In this document: positions 33,210 to 41,475 of the stretch, piece by piece | Numbering within the stretch: position 1 is the first letter of the stretch | Layout of the letters: each line of letters starts with the position of its first letter | Assembly (NCBI RefSeq): GCF_022095675.1 | Contig: NZ_JAHYSG010000040.1 | Span: forward strand, 29,077 to 93,076 | Source: Dactylosporangium sp. AC04546 | GTDB taxonomy: Bacteria; Actinomycetota; Actinomycetes; Mycobacteriales; Micromonosporaceae | Direction of reading: 5' to 3' | Length of the DNA stretch: 64,000 nt | The notes under the pieces: generated by a model | Database searches by the model: none | Seen by the model: only the letters and a program-made list of their open reading frames with translations | Told to the model about the DNA's origin: nothing | Position numbers and translations under genes: made by a program

Positions 33210-34091
33210 TCAGCGCGCGGGAGCGGCCGGCCGGGTCCGCAGGTTGAGGGCGAGATAGCCGTCCTCCAGCGTGGGGCGCAGCGGCTCGGCGTCCGGTCCG
33301 GGTCGCTCGGGAGCGACGACGCGGTATCGCATGCCGGGCTCCTCGGGGACCGCGGACACCACCGTTCCGGCCGGGGCCGGGCCCTGGGTCACGACCGACC
33401 AGACGCGGCCGTCGGCCTCGTGGGTCAGGTCGGCGACGGTGCCGCGGAAGACCTGGCGGCCGGCGGACAGCACGGCCAGCTCGCGGCAGGTCTGGGCGAC
33501 GTCGTCGACGATGTGGGTGCTCAGCAGGACCGTGCGGTCGCCGGCCAGCTGGGCCAGCAGGGTGCGGAACCGGATGCGCTCCTCCGGGTCCAGGCCCGCC
33601 GTGGGCTCGTCCACGATCAGCAGGCGCGGGTCGGCGAGCAGGGCCTGGGCGATGCCCACGCGGCGGCGCATGCCCCCGCTGTACCCCTTGAGCCGCCGGT
33701 CGGCCTCGGACGTCAACGCCACCACCTCGAGCAGCTCGCCGACCCGGCGGCGGCGGGACGGGCCGTCGTCGAGGCCCTTGAGTAACGCCACGTAGTCGAG
33801 GAACTCCCGGGCCGTCAGGTCGGGGTAGACGCCCACGTCCTGCGGGAGGTAGCCGAGCGTGCGCTGCACCGCCTGGCGGCCGGCGCGGGTGGTGACGTCG
33901 TGGCCGCCGACGCGGACCTCGCCCGCGCTCGGGTGCAGCAGGCCGGCGAGGATGCGCATGAGCGTGGTCTTGCCGGCGCCGTTCGCGCCCAGCAGGCCGA
34001 ACATGCCGGTCGGCACGGCCAGGTCGAGGCCGTCGAGGGCGGCGACGCCGCCGCGGTAGCGCTTCGTGAGGCCGGTGATGTCGATCCGCAC
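33210..34091 (-). CDS. ABC transporter ATP-binding protein
   Basis: This 293-residue ATPase has Walker A GANGAGKTTLM (about 35-45), the YLPQDVGVYPDLTAREFLDY Q-loop segment, signature GYSGGMRRRVGIAQAL and Walker B LLIVDEPTAGLDP. The last 80 residues form the C-terminal extension of ABC-2 exporter ATPases. It is the last gene of an operon that begins with an ECF sigma factor at 36878 and starts 9 nt after the upstream permease. It probably powers the two permeases and the membrane part of the anti-sigma protein. Confidence 0.93.
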   Translation of the reverse strand: MRIDITGLTKRYRGGVAALDGLDLAVPTGMFGLLGANGAGKTTLMRILAGLLHPSAGEVRVGGHDVTTRAGRQAVQRTLGYLPQDVGVYPDLTAREFLDYVALLKGLDDGPSRRRRVGELLEVVALTSEADRRLKGYSGGMRRRVGIAQALLADPRLLIVDEPTAGLDPEERIRFRTLLAQLAGDRTVLLSTHIVDDVAQTCRELAVLSAGRQVFRGTVADLTHEADGRVWSVVTQGPAPAGTVVSAVPEEPGMRYRVVAPERPGPDAEPLRPTLEDGYLALNLRTRPAAPAR

Positions 34092-34100
34092 GGCAGGCTC

Positions 34101-34877
34101 CTATCGGGTGGTTCGGGCGCGGACCGCGTGGGCGGCGCACAGCGTCAGGGCGGCGAGGACGAGCAGCAGGCCGATGGACAGGCCGGCGGTCGCCGTGGTG
34201 ACCTCGGGGCGCAGGAAGTTGAGCGTGGCGCCCGGCTGCGGCCCGGCGATGACCCCCTCGACGCCGAACAGCGCGAGGGGGTACGCGCCGATCGGGGTCA
34301 GCACGCTCTGCGCGAGGGTCGGCATGACGTCGGCGGTGATCGAGTTGCCCCAGAACCAGTAGCCGACGAACAGCACGCGGAACAGGGGCGCCGGGATCAG
34401 CAGCGGCACCGCGAGGGCGAACGCGCCGACCACGAGCACGGCCGGCAGCAGCACGGTGGCGAACCCGGCCAGGGCCCAGCCGACCGCCGGCCAGCCGCCG
34501 GTGGCGGCGGCGTAGGGGACGGTCCACCCGGCGTACAGCACCGCCATCGGCAGCACGACGGCGGCGCACACCCCGAGGTACTTCCCGGCGAGGCGCCCGG
34601 CGGGGGAGGCCGGGGTCGCGTCGAGGACCGGGGCGACGCCGAGCTTGCCGTCGCGGACCAGGCGGTCGGCGATCAGGCACCCGTACCCGGCCGGCAGGAA
34701 GATGTTCAGCAGCAGCGCCACCGACCCCATGACCCGCCGGGCGTCGCCGTCGTGGAACAGCTCGCGCCACTGCGCGGCGCTGGACCCGGCCAGCAGCAGG
34801 GTGATCACGCCGAGCGCGATCCACATGGAGCGCTTGCGCAGCATCATGCGGCACTCGTAGCGCAGGGTCGCCGTCAC
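34101..34877 (-). CDS. ABC-2-type transporter permease
   Basis: From GTG 34877 the protein has 258 residues and six membrane helices: WIALGVITLLLAGSSAAQW first, then VMGSVALLLNIFLPAGYGCL, with LVVGAFALAVPLLIPAPLFR and the C-terminal LSIGLLLVLAALTLCAAHAV. The charged loop IADRLVRDGKLGVAPVLDAT after helix 2 is typical of ABC-2 permeases. The start overlaps the stop of the preceding permease (GTGA at 34874-34877). Confidence 0.85.
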   Translation of the reverse strand: MTATLRYECRMMLRKRSMWIALGVITLLLAGSSAAQWRELFHDGDARRVMGSVALLLNIFLPAGYGCLIADRLVRDGKLGVAPVLDATPASPAGRLAGKYLGVCAAVVLPMAVLYAGWTVPYAAATGGWPAVGWALAGFATVLLPAVLVVGAFALAVPLLIPAPLFRVLFVGYWFWGNSITADVMPTLAQSVLTPIGAYPLALFGVEGVIAGPQPGATLNFLRPEVTTATAGLSIGLLLVLAALTLCAAHAVRARTTR

Positions 34878-35560
34878 TCCGTCACCGCCGCGTGCACGAG
34901 CCGCTCGGCCCGGCCGAGCACCACCCAGGCGGCCGCGCCGAGCCCGGCCGCGGTGCCCAGCAGGACGGCCCGGTTGCCGGCCCAGTCGCCGGGCTCGGCG
35001 CCGCGGGTCGACGCGAACAGGTACAGCAGCCGCCCGGCCCGCGAGTCCTGGATGGGCCCGCCGAGCACCTGCTGCAGCAGCCACAGCACGGCGACGATCC
35101 CGCCGGCGGCGCCGGGGCTGCGCAGCACGGCGGCGGCGAGCCAGCCGGCGGCGGCCAGCCACAGCGTCGGCGCCAGCCACACGAGCTGCCCGGCGAGCGG
35201 CCCATGCTCCCACCGCCCGGCCGGGATGAGCACCGCGGCGGCGGCGAGGGCGGTGGCCGCGGTCCAGCCGACGATCACGGTGAGCCGGCGCAGGAGGACC
35301 GTGCGGTACCGCACCGGGGTCGTCAGCAGCAGCTCGGCCGCCGGGTCCCGCCCGACGAGCGACGCGGCGAGGACCCCGGCGATGAGCGGCAGCGCGAGCT
35401 CCAGCGCATCGAAGAGGTTGCGCAGCGCGTCGCGGCCGGCGGCGCCGTCGGAGCGGTCGACGACGGCGAAGAGCACGACGGCGGCGGCGGTGACCGGCGG
35501 CGCGATCCACGCGACCCGCCCGGCCCGGCGCACCTCGTGCCGCCAGAGGTGGAGGTTCAT
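34874..35560 (-). CDS. ABC-2-type transporter permease
   Basis: This 228-residue membrane protein has about six helices and an ABC-2-like loop AASLVGRDPAAELLLTTPVRYRTVLLRR between helices 2 and 3. The ELLLTTP segment is typical of permease halves that bind the ATPase. It overlaps the anti-sigma gene by ATGA at 35557-35560 and the next permease by GTGA. It forms a heteromeric exporter with the next two gene products. Confidence 0.82.
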   Translation of the reverse strand: MNLHLWRHEVRRAGRVAWIAPPVTAAAVVLFAVVDRSDGAAGRDALRNLFDALELALPLIAGVLAASLVGRDPAAELLLTTPVRYRTVLLRRLTVIVGWTAATALAAAAVLIPAGRWEHGPLAGQLVWLAPTLWLAAAGWLAAAVLRSPGAAGGIVAVLWLLQQVLGGPIQDSRAGRLLYLFASTRGAEPGDWAGNRAVLLGTAAGLGAAAWVVLGRAERLVHAAVTE

Positions 35561-36333
35561 GTGAGGTGTGTTGCGCGGAACCGGCCCATCGGTTCACCCC
35601 GCCCGGCCAGGATCACGCCGAGCGCGGCGAGCACGGCCGTGGCCACCCAGCCGGCGGGCGTGGCGTCCCACACGGCCCGCACGACGCCGAAGTCGAGCAT
35701 CCGCAGCGCCCACGCGGTGAGCGCCGCCCCGATCGCGACGTCGGGCCCGAACCGGACCAGCAGCGGCAGGCACAGCGCCGACAGCAGCGCGGTCGGGGCG
35801 AGCCAGGCCAGCACCGGGGCGGCGAGGACGGCCGAGGCGGCCAGGGCGAGCAGCACGTCGTAGCCGAGGATCAGCGCCACACGTAACAGCACAATCCGCC
35901 GCAGCGGCGTCGGCGTGGCCGCGATCACCTCGAATGCCGGGTCCCGCCGCGGCCCGTGGACACCGCTGACCCCGGCCGCCGCCACCAGCGGCGCGACCAG
36001 GGCGAGGAGCTCCGCGCTGCCCTGGACGGCGGCGAGGAGCGCGCCGAGCGCCATGACCACCGCGGAGGCGACGAGCACCACCGGGCTGAGCAGCCGCGCC
36101 TCGGCGCGCACGAGCGCCCACCCCGGCCGGTACGTCGGCGTGGGCGGGTCGAGCAGGCTGCGCAGCATGGCCTGCCGGACGATGGTGCGCGCGTCGGGCG
36201 GCTCCGGGAGCAGCTCCCGCCACTGCGCCAGCTCGGCCCGGCACCCCGGGCAGCCCGCGAGGTGCGCCGCGACGGCCCCGGCCGCGCGGGCGTCCAGCGT
36301 GCCGGCCGCATACTCCGCCAGCCGGTCGATCAT
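35557..36333 (-). CDS. Anti-sigma-type zinc finger fused to an ABC-2-like membrane domain
   Basis: The 258-residue protein starts with a zf-HC2 anti-sigma module: MIDRLAEYAAGTLDARAAGA then VAAHLAGCPGCRAEL (His24, Cys28, Cys31 as zinc ligands). A linker follows, then six membrane helices (for example LLSPVVLVASAVVMALGALL and GWVATAVLAALGVILA) with a loop DPAFEVIAATPTPLRRIVLL like that of ABC-2 permeases. Normal anti-sigma factors have one helix. Here the sensor and a transporter subunit appear to be one protein. The start overlaps the ECF sigma gene by ATGA. Confidence 0.8.
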   Translation of the reverse strand: MIDRLAEYAAGTLDARAAGAVAAHLAGCPGCRAELAQWRELLPEPPDARTIVRQAMLRSLLDPPTPTYRPGWALVRAEARLLSPVVLVASAVVMALGALLAAVQGSAELLALVAPLVAAAGVSGVHGPRRDPAFEVIAATPTPLRRIVLLRVALILGYDVLLALAASAVLAAPVLAWLAPTALLSALCLPLLVRFGPDVAIGAALTAWALRMLDFGVVRAVWDATPAGWVATAVLAALGVILAGRGEPMGRFRATHLT

Positions 36334-36878
36334 TGCGGCACCCCCTGTGCTGTGAGCGCGCGGGCCAGCGCGGCCCGCGCGTGGTGCAGCCGGCTCTTCA
36401 CCGTCCCGACCGGCACGCCGAGCACCTCGGCGGCCTCGGCGAGCGGCAGCCCGGCGACCAGGACGAGCCCGACGACCTCCCGCTGGTGGTCGGGCAGCCG
36501 CGCGACCGCGGCGGCGACCGGCGTCCCGCCGGCGGCGGCGATGGCCAGCTCGTCGGGCCCGGGCCCCGGGTCGGCGGCCCGGTCGTCGGGCTCGGCCGGG
36601 ACGGGCGGCGCGGTGCCCCGCAGCCGGTTCCACGCCTGCCGCCTGGCCACCCCGAACAGCCAGGTGCTGACCTGTGACTGCTGCCCATACGTCCCCGCGG
36701 AGCGCCACACGGCCAGCAGCGTGTCCTGCAGGATCTCCTCGGCGGTCATCCGGTCGCCGGCGAGGCGCAGCAGGTAACCGAGCAGCCGCCGGGCGTGCCG
36801 CTCATACAGCCCGACGAGCGCGTCGCCGTCACCGCCGGCGACCCGCGCCAGCAGCTGTGCGTCCGTCTCGTCCATCAC
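36330..36878 (-). CDS. ECF sigma factor
   Basis: This 182-residue sigma-70-family protein has region 2 (ALVGLYERHARRLLGYLLRL, EEILQDTLLAVWR, VSTWLFGVARRQAWNRLR) and region 4 (VARLPDHQREVVGLVLVAGL, LAEAAEVLGVPVGTVKSRLH). It recruits RNA polymerase to a private promoter set. The overlap with a gene encoding a zf-HC2 domain marks it as the sigma of that anti-sigma partner. Starts at 36878 and 36875 are both possible. Autoregulation of the operon is expected from the family but a promoter was not identified. Confidence 0.95.
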   Translation of the reverse strand: MMDETDAQLLARVAGGDGDALVGLYERHARRLLGYLLRLAGDRMTAEEILQDTLLAVWRSAGTYGQQSQVSTWLFGVARRQAWNRLRGTAPPVPAEPDDRAADPGPGPDELAIAAAGGTPVAAAVARLPDHQREVVGLVLVAGLPLAEAAEVLGVPVGTVKSRLHHARAALARALTAQGVPQ

Positions 36879-36934
36879 AGGGTTGGTAGCACCCCGGCCC
36901 CGGAAGGTTCACCCTCGTCCGGGCCGGGTGGCGG

Positions 36935-37627
36935 TCAGCGGATCCACTCGCAGCGGCACCAGTCGACCAGGGCCAGGCCGGCCCAGGACAGCACCGCGCC
37001 GGCCGCCGGGGTCACCGGGCCGGCGACGGCGAGGAGCGTGATCTGGTCGGCGTCGCGCAGGCCGTACCACGTGACGCCGCGCACCCGCACCGCGAAACCG
37101 CCGGCGACCGGGCGCGTGGCGCCGCGGAAGCACACGCCCGCGTACTCGTGCTCGGCCGGGCCCAGGACGTTCCACGGCAGCCGCGGGATGAGCGGCCCGA
37201 CCGTGCGGGCGTGCAGGTCCCGGAAGCCGGCCGGCTCGCGGTGCCGCTCGTAGACCCGGCGGATCGCGGCGAACTCGGTCTCCACGACGGTGGTCGCGGC
37301 CGGTGTCGCCGCCTCGACCTGCCGCCAGTCGTCCTCGTGCAGCTCCAGGCAGCCGCCCGGGACCGGCCCGGGCGCGAGCGGCGGCAGCGCCTCGCAGAGC
37401 GTCGGCAGCGAGAACAGCAGGGCCTGCGGCGCCACCCGCTCGATGCGCCGCACGGTCAGCACGAGGCGGCCGGGCGCCGGCCGGGACGCCGTCTCCACCA
37501 GCCACGGCTCGCCGCCGAGCTGCAGCGTGGTCCGGAGCGAGAAGTCCGCGGGCAGCTGCTCCGGCGGCAGGTCGGCCCGGGCGAACACGACGCCGGACGT
37601 GGCATCGACGAACTCCACCGCAATCAT
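36935..37627 (-). CDS. Hypothetical protein, family not recognised
   Basis: This 230-residue cytoplasmic protein has an N-terminal beta-rich part (IAVEFVDATSGVVFARADLP, PWLVETASRPAPGRLVLTVR) and a middle helical segment (EDDWRQVEAATPAATTVVET, then EFAAIRRVYERHREPAGFRD). A final beta-rich part carries GFAVRVRGVTWYGLRDADQI and ends in a Cys/Trp-rich tail. There are no membrane helices or known catalytic motif. It lies 56 bp upstream of the ECF operon on the same strand. The ATG at 37627 has no strong ribosome-binding site. Confidence 0.65.
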   Translation of the reverse strand: MIAVEFVDATSGVVFARADLPPEQLPADFSLRTTLQLGGEPWLVETASRPAPGRLVLTVRRIERVAPQALLFSLPTLCEALPPLAPGPVPGGCLELHEDDWRQVEAATPAATTVVETEFAAIRRVYERHREPAGFRDLHARTVGPLIPRLPWNVLGPAEHEYAGVCFRGATRPVAGGFAVRVRGVTWYGLRDADQITLLAVAGPVTPAAGAVLSWAGLALVDWCRCEWIR

Positions 37628-37661
37628 GCCGGAGGATCGTGCCAGATCGCCCCGGCGCGGG

Positions 37662-38879
37662 TCACGGGAGGGGGATGTCGGCGCGGGTGAGCAGGCCGAG
37701 GCGGAGCAGGTCGAAGTCGGGGTCGCGCTCCCACAGCACCCGCGGGGTGACCAGCGGGCTGCCGTTGCAGTCGAAGGTCAGCACGGCCCGGCCGGCCCGG
37801 TGCCCGAGGAACAGGCCCGACCGGTTGCTCGCGACCCGCCCGCGCAGGCCCTCGAGGCGCTGGCGGCGCTGGCGCGGGCCGAGCGCCGTGGCCCACCGCC
37901 AGGGTGCGGCGCCGGCCAGGGCGGTCAGCGCGTTGGTGACCCACAGGTCGGTCCAGCGGCGCTGGGTGAACCGGGTCGGCCGGCCGGTCAGCAGCCGCTG
38001 GGTGGGTTCGTCCACGACGACGCCGCAGACCTCCAGGGCGTCGAGGGCGTGCCCGTCCACGAGGGCGTCGGCCACGTCGGTGGCGAATGAGGCGTCGACG
38101 GTACCGCCGAGTCCCCAGAGGGCCTCCAGTGGGCGCGGGTCGCCGGTGGCGCGCCAGAACTCCGGGACGCGGTCCCAGCGGTGCACGGCCGACTTGCCGA
38201 CGACCTCGGCGAGCCGGACGGTCAGGCGGGGCTCGGCGTGGGCGGTGCGCTGGGCCGGTCCGTCCACGACGAGCCAGATGCCCTTGCCGGCCGGGTGCCG
38301 CGGCGGGGCGCACTCGTGCAGCAGCACCCGGGCCCGGCCGGCCAGCCGGGCCCCGGTGCGGTCGCGGGGGAACTGCCAGGTGATGCCGGGCCGGTGCAGC
38401 GCCTCGACCGCCGCGTCGAGGGCGGCGGCCTGCGCGGCGTCGAGCAGGGCGGCCAGCAGCGGGTCGAGGTCCACGTCGACCGGGGTCGCGGTCCCGGCCA
38501 GCCGGGAGGCGGCGAGGCGCTCCAGCCGGCGGCGGCGCTTCGCAGCCGGCTCGCCGGCCGGCTCGACCGACCAGGTGTCCTCCCACCGGCCCCAGTCGGC
38601 GACCTGGGCGACCACGTCGTCGACGAACACGGCGTACGCGCGCTCGACGGGCCAGCGGTACGCCTCGGGATGGAACCCGACCTCGAAACCGTCGACCCCC
38701 TCGGCGGCCAGGACGGCGCTGGCCCAGCCGTGGTCGTCGGGGGTGACCCGGGCCGTGCGGACCGCCACGTGGCCGCCCGGCACGTCGACCACGGCCACGC
38801 AGCCGGGGACGTCGGTGCGCAGGTCGAAACCGGCGGCCCGCAGCGCCGCCGAAACGGCCGGGCCGCCGGTCTCCAGCAC
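37662..38879 (-). CDS. Hypothetical protein, family not recognised
   Basis: This 405-residue protein has an N-terminal alpha/beta domain (VSAALRAAGFDLRTDVPGCV, VAVVDVPGGHVAVRTARVTP), a central basic segment (AAKRRRRLERLAASRL) and a C-terminal part with RWTDLWVTNALTALAG, ALGPRQRRQRLEGLRGRV and GRAVLTFDCNGSPLV. It has no signal peptide or membrane helix and no motif I recognise. It is 34 bp upstream of the previous hypothetical gene on the same strand, so the two may be co-transcribed. Confidence 0.65.
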   Translation of the reverse strand: MLETGGPAVSAALRAAGFDLRTDVPGCVAVVDVPGGHVAVRTARVTPDDHGWASAVLAAEGVDGFEVGFHPEAYRWPVERAYAVFVDDVVAQVADWGRWEDTWSVEPAGEPAAKRRRRLERLAASRLAGTATPVDVDLDPLLAALLDAAQAAALDAAVEALHRPGITWQFPRDRTGARLAGRARVLLHECAPPRHPAGKGIWLVVDGPAQRTAHAEPRLTVRLAEVVGKSAVHRWDRVPEFWRATGDPRPLEALWGLGGTVDASFATDVADALVDGHALDALEVCGVVVDEPTQRLLTGRPTRFTQRRWTDLWVTNALTALAGAAPWRWATALGPRQRRQRLEGLRGRVASNRSGLFLGHRAGRAVLTFDCNGSPLVTPRVLWERDPDFDLLRLGLLTRADIPLP

Positions 38880-38918
38880 GCGCCGATCATGTCAGAACCT
38901 GCGGACGGCGCGCGAGGG

Positions 38919-39194
38919 TCAGATCAGGGCACGCAGGACGACGATGGCCAGGAAGACGACGATGAACGCGAGGTCGAGCGAGACGCCGCCCATGCGCAGC
39001 GGCGGGATCACCTTGCGGACCGGGGCCAGGATCGGCTCGGTGACCGCGAAGATGCCCGAGGACACCCGCTGGCGCACCGACCCGTACTGCGCCGGGCCGG
39101 CCAGCACCGCGCTCCAGTCGACGATGGCGCGGGCGACGAGCAACAGCTGCACCAGGAGCAGCAGCAGACTCACGAGGCCCAGAATCGGACCCAT
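38919..39194 (-). CDS. YggT family protein
   Basis: This 91-residue protein has two membrane helices with a conserved loop between them: an N-terminal LLLLLVQLLLVARAIVDWSA, then VSSGIFAVTEPILAPVRKVI plus PPLRMGGVSLDLAFIVVFLA. The TEPILxPxRxxxPP motif defines the family. YggT proteins are often near division and cell-wall genes in actinobacteria (sepF, divIVA), but here the gene stands apart, so it may be a paralogue. Confidence 0.93.
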   Translation of the reverse strand: MGPILGLVSLLLLLVQLLLVARAIVDWSAVLAGPAQYGSVRQRVSSGIFAVTEPILAPVRKVIPPLRMGGVSLDLAFIVVFLAIVVLRALI

Positions 39195-39281
39195 GTGGTA
39201 CCTCCAGATCGCGGGAACGTCCTTCCAGAGTGCCCGGGGATCCTGAGAACTGGCTGTAGGCCGGTTGTGTGAACCTCGGGG

Positions 39282-39749
39282 TCAGCCCTCGAGGCCGGCC
39301 GACCAGGGAAAGGTGATCCAGCGCTCGGTGCGCCGCCAGACGTACTCGCAGCGCACGGTCGCGTGCGGCTTCTCGTAGAGCACCGCGCAGCGCACCTCGG
39401 CGGCGTGGTCGGCGCAGAACGCCCGCACGACCTCGAGGGTGGCCCCGGTGTCGGCGACGTCGTCGGCGATGAGCACCCGCTGCCCGGCGAAGTCGACCCC
39501 GTCGGGCTCGGGCGGCAGCACGACGGGCTCGGGCAGCCGCTCACCGATCCCGGTGTAGTACTCCACGTTCATGAGGTGTGTCGACTTCACCCCGAGCGGG
39601 TAGCTCAGCGCGCCCCCGACGAGCAGCCCGCCGCGCGCGATGCACAGCACGAGGTCGGGCTTGAACCCGTCGCTGGCGACCGTCTGGGCCAGCTCCCGCG
39701 CGGCGGTGCCGAACGTGGCCCAGTCGAGGACCTCCCGAGGTTCTGTCAT
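39282..39749 (-). CDS. Phosphoribosyltransferase family protein
   Basis: This 155-residue protein has the type I PRTase fold: the PPi loop CIARGGLLVGGALSY near residue 36 and the PRPP-binding motif RVLIADDVADTGATL (about 90-104) with adjacent Asp-Asp. The closest described group by pattern is xanthine-guanine-type purine phosphoribosyltransferases. It salvages a purine base using PRPP; the base is not certain. It is transcribed away from the LLM oxidoreductase gene. Confidence 0.88.
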   Translation of the reverse strand: MTEPREVLDWATFGTAARELAQTVASDGFKPDLVLCIARGGLLVGGALSYPLGVKSTHLMNVEYYTGIGERLPEPVVLPPEPDGVDFAGQRVLIADDVADTGATLEVVRAFCADHAAEVRCAVLYEKPHATVRCEYVWRRTERWITFPWSAGLEG

Positions 39750-39847
39750 CCGTCCATGATCCCCTGTGCGGCCCGCCGGACGCTACGACGCCCGTCGAAG
39801 TGGCGGTGACGAGAGGGTGCACGGCAGGGACGGCCGCCGGTGCGGGG

Positions 39848-39853
39848 CAGGAT
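39848..39853 (+). promoter_or_regulatory. -10 box of a leaderless promoter (CAGGAT)
   Basis: CAGGAT ends 6 nt before the ATG of the LLM oxidoreductase. No Shine-Dalgarno sequence separates them, so a leaderless mRNA is likely. Confidence 0.45.
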
Positions 39854-39859
39854 GGCGGT

Positions 39860-40747
39860 ATGCGTATCTCGATCTGGCCCGGGGCCGGGCAGGCCTTCGG
39901 TGACATCCTGGCCATGGCGCGCCACGCCGCCGACACCGGGTGGGACGGCGTCTACGTCGCCGACCACTTCATGCCCAACGCCGGGGCCGGGCGCGACCCG
40001 GACCACCCGACGCACGAGTGCGGCACGCTGGTCGCCGCGCTCGGGGCGGCCGTGCCGCGGGTGCGGATCGGCAGCCTGGTGTACGGCAACACGTACCGCC
40101 ACCCGGCCGTGCTCGCCAACATGGCCGTCACCGCCGACCACGTCAGCGGTGGCCGCTTCACCCTCGGTGTGGGTGCGGGTTGGCAGGTCAACGAGCATCA
40201 GCAGTACGGCATCGAGCTCCCGCCGGTCCGCGAACGCCTCGACCGCTTCGTGGAGGCGCTGCAGGTCCTGCGCGGCCTGCTCCGGCAGCCGCGGACGACC
40301 GTCGAGGGCCGCTACTACCAGCTGACCGACGCCGTCTGTGAGCCCAAACCGGTCCAGGACCCGCTGCCGATCCTCGTCGGCGGCGGCGGGGAGCGGCGGA
40401 TGCTGCGGATCGTGGCCGAGTACGCCGACGTGTGGAACACCTGGGGCCGCCCGGACGTCATCGCGCACAAGTCGGCGGTGCTCGACGAGCACTGCGCCGC
40501 CGTCGGCCGGGACCCCTCCGCGATCGCCCGGACGGCGCAGGCGATGACGTTCCTCGACCGGCCGGTGCCCGACGGCGTGCCGATGCCGGCGATCGGCGGC
40601 TCGCCCGAGGCCCTGGCCGAGACGGTCGCCGAGTACCGTGCGAACGGCCTGGACGAGCTGATCGTCCCCGACGGCACGCTGGGCACGGGCGCCGACCGCC
40701 TCCGCGCGATGGACACGATCCTCGGGATCGTTCAGGCCGCGGCGTAG
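39860..40747 (+). CDS. LLM class F420-dependent oxidoreductase
   Basis: This 295-residue luciferase-like TIM barrel shows WDGVYVADHFMP near residue 30, VTADHVSGGRFTLGVGAGWQ at about 94-113 and PLPILVGGGGERRMLRIVAE. The SGGRFxLGVGxGW segment binds the deazaflavin cofactor F420 in actinobacterial members. It carries out hydride transfer to or from an organic substrate that cannot be predicted. Its 3' end overlaps the SDR gene by 16 bp. Confidence 0.93.
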   Translation: MRISIWPGAGQAFGDILAMARHAADTGWDGVYVADHFMPNAGAGRDPDHPTHECGTLVAALGAAVPRVRIGSLVYGNTYRHPAVLANMAVTADHVSGGRFTLGVGAGWQVNEHQQYGIELPPVRERLDRFVEALQVLRGLLRQPRTTVEGRYYQLTDAVCEPKPVQDPLPILVGGGGERRMLRIVAEYADVWNTWGRPDVIAHKSAVLDEHCAAVGRDPSAIARTAQAMTFLDRPVPDGVPMPAIGGSPEALAETVAEYRANGLDELIVPDGTLGTGADRLRAMDTILGIVQAAA

Positions 40748-41430
40748 AACGCGGCCGGGTCGCCGGCGAGCGACGCCTTCACGTGGGCGCTCCACGCGTC
40801 CGCGAGGACCTCGAGCCGGCCGGCCTCGATCCCGTCGAGGCCGGCCCGCACCACGTCGGCCGGGTCGGCCTTCGGGCCGGTGTACCAGGCCATCATGTCG
40901 GTGTCGGCGGCACCCAGGTGCAGCCCGGTGACCAGGGTGCCCTGCGCCGCGAGCTCGATCCGCACGCCGTTGGTGAGGCTCCAGGCGGCCGCCTTCGCCG
41001 CGCCGTAGGCGTTGGCCCCGTCGTAGGAGAACCACGACAGCGCCGAGAGCACATTGAGGATCGCGCCGCCGCCGGACGCGGCCAGGACCGGCGCGAAGGC
41101 CCGGACCATCGCGAGCGTGCCGTAGAAGTGGGTGTCCATCTCGAGGCGGATCCGGTCCAGGTCACCGGTCACCAGGTTGGCCCCGGTCGCGACACCGGCG
41201 TTGTTCACCAGCAGCGTGACGTCGCCCGCCGCCGCGGCGGCCGCGGCGACCTGCGCCGGGTCGGTGACGTCCAGCCGCAGCCGCTCGGCGCCGGGCACGT
41301 CGATGCGCTGCGGGTCGCGCGCGGTCGCGTACACCCTGGCCGCGCCCCGGTCGAGCAGCTGCCGGGCGAACTCGCGGCCGAGGCCGCGGTTGGCGCCCGT
41401 GACGAGCGCGACGGTTCCCTTGATCTCCAT
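40732..41430 (-). CDS. SDR family oxidoreductase
   Basis: This 232-residue short-chain dehydrogenase has the cofactor loop TGANRGLGREFARQLL (TGxxxGxG, about 14-29), the NNAGVATG strand, the Ser of NVLSALSWFS and the catalytic YGAAKAA (YxxxK). It reduces a carbonyl or oxidises an alcohol with NAD(P)H. It is divergent from a MerR regulator across 45 bp that hold an 18-bp dyad. A TAGCGT -10 box on the minus strand (41438-41443) is 7 nt from its ATG. Control by the MerR protein is likely. Confidence 0.93.
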   Translation of the reverse strand: MEIKGTVALVTGANRGLGREFARQLLDRGAARVYATARDPQRIDVPGAERLRLDVTDPAQVAAAAAAAGDVTLLVNNAGVATGANLVTGDLDRIRLEMDTHFYGTLAMVRAFAPVLAASGGGAILNVLSALSWFSYDGANAYGAAKAAAWSLTNGVRIELAAQGTLVTGLHLGAADTDMMAWYTGPKADPADVVRAGLDGIEAGRLEVLADAWSAHVKASLAGDPAAFYAAA

Positions 41431-41446
41431 GCCGGCTACGCTAAAA

Positions 41447-41464
41447 CCTCACGTCGGCGTGAGG
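41447..41464. promoter_or_regulatory. MerR-type operator dyad between SDR and MerR genes
   Basis: CCTCACGTCGGCGTGAGG is a perfect 7-bp inverted repeat with a 4-bp centre. It lies directly upstream of the TAGCGT -10 box of the SDR gene, in the place of the spacer where MerR-family regulators bind and twist the promoter. The sequence resembles the CCTCAAG-N4-CTTGAGG type bound by SoxR-like MerR proteins. Confidence 0.75.
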
Positions 41465-41475
41465 GGCAAGTGCGG

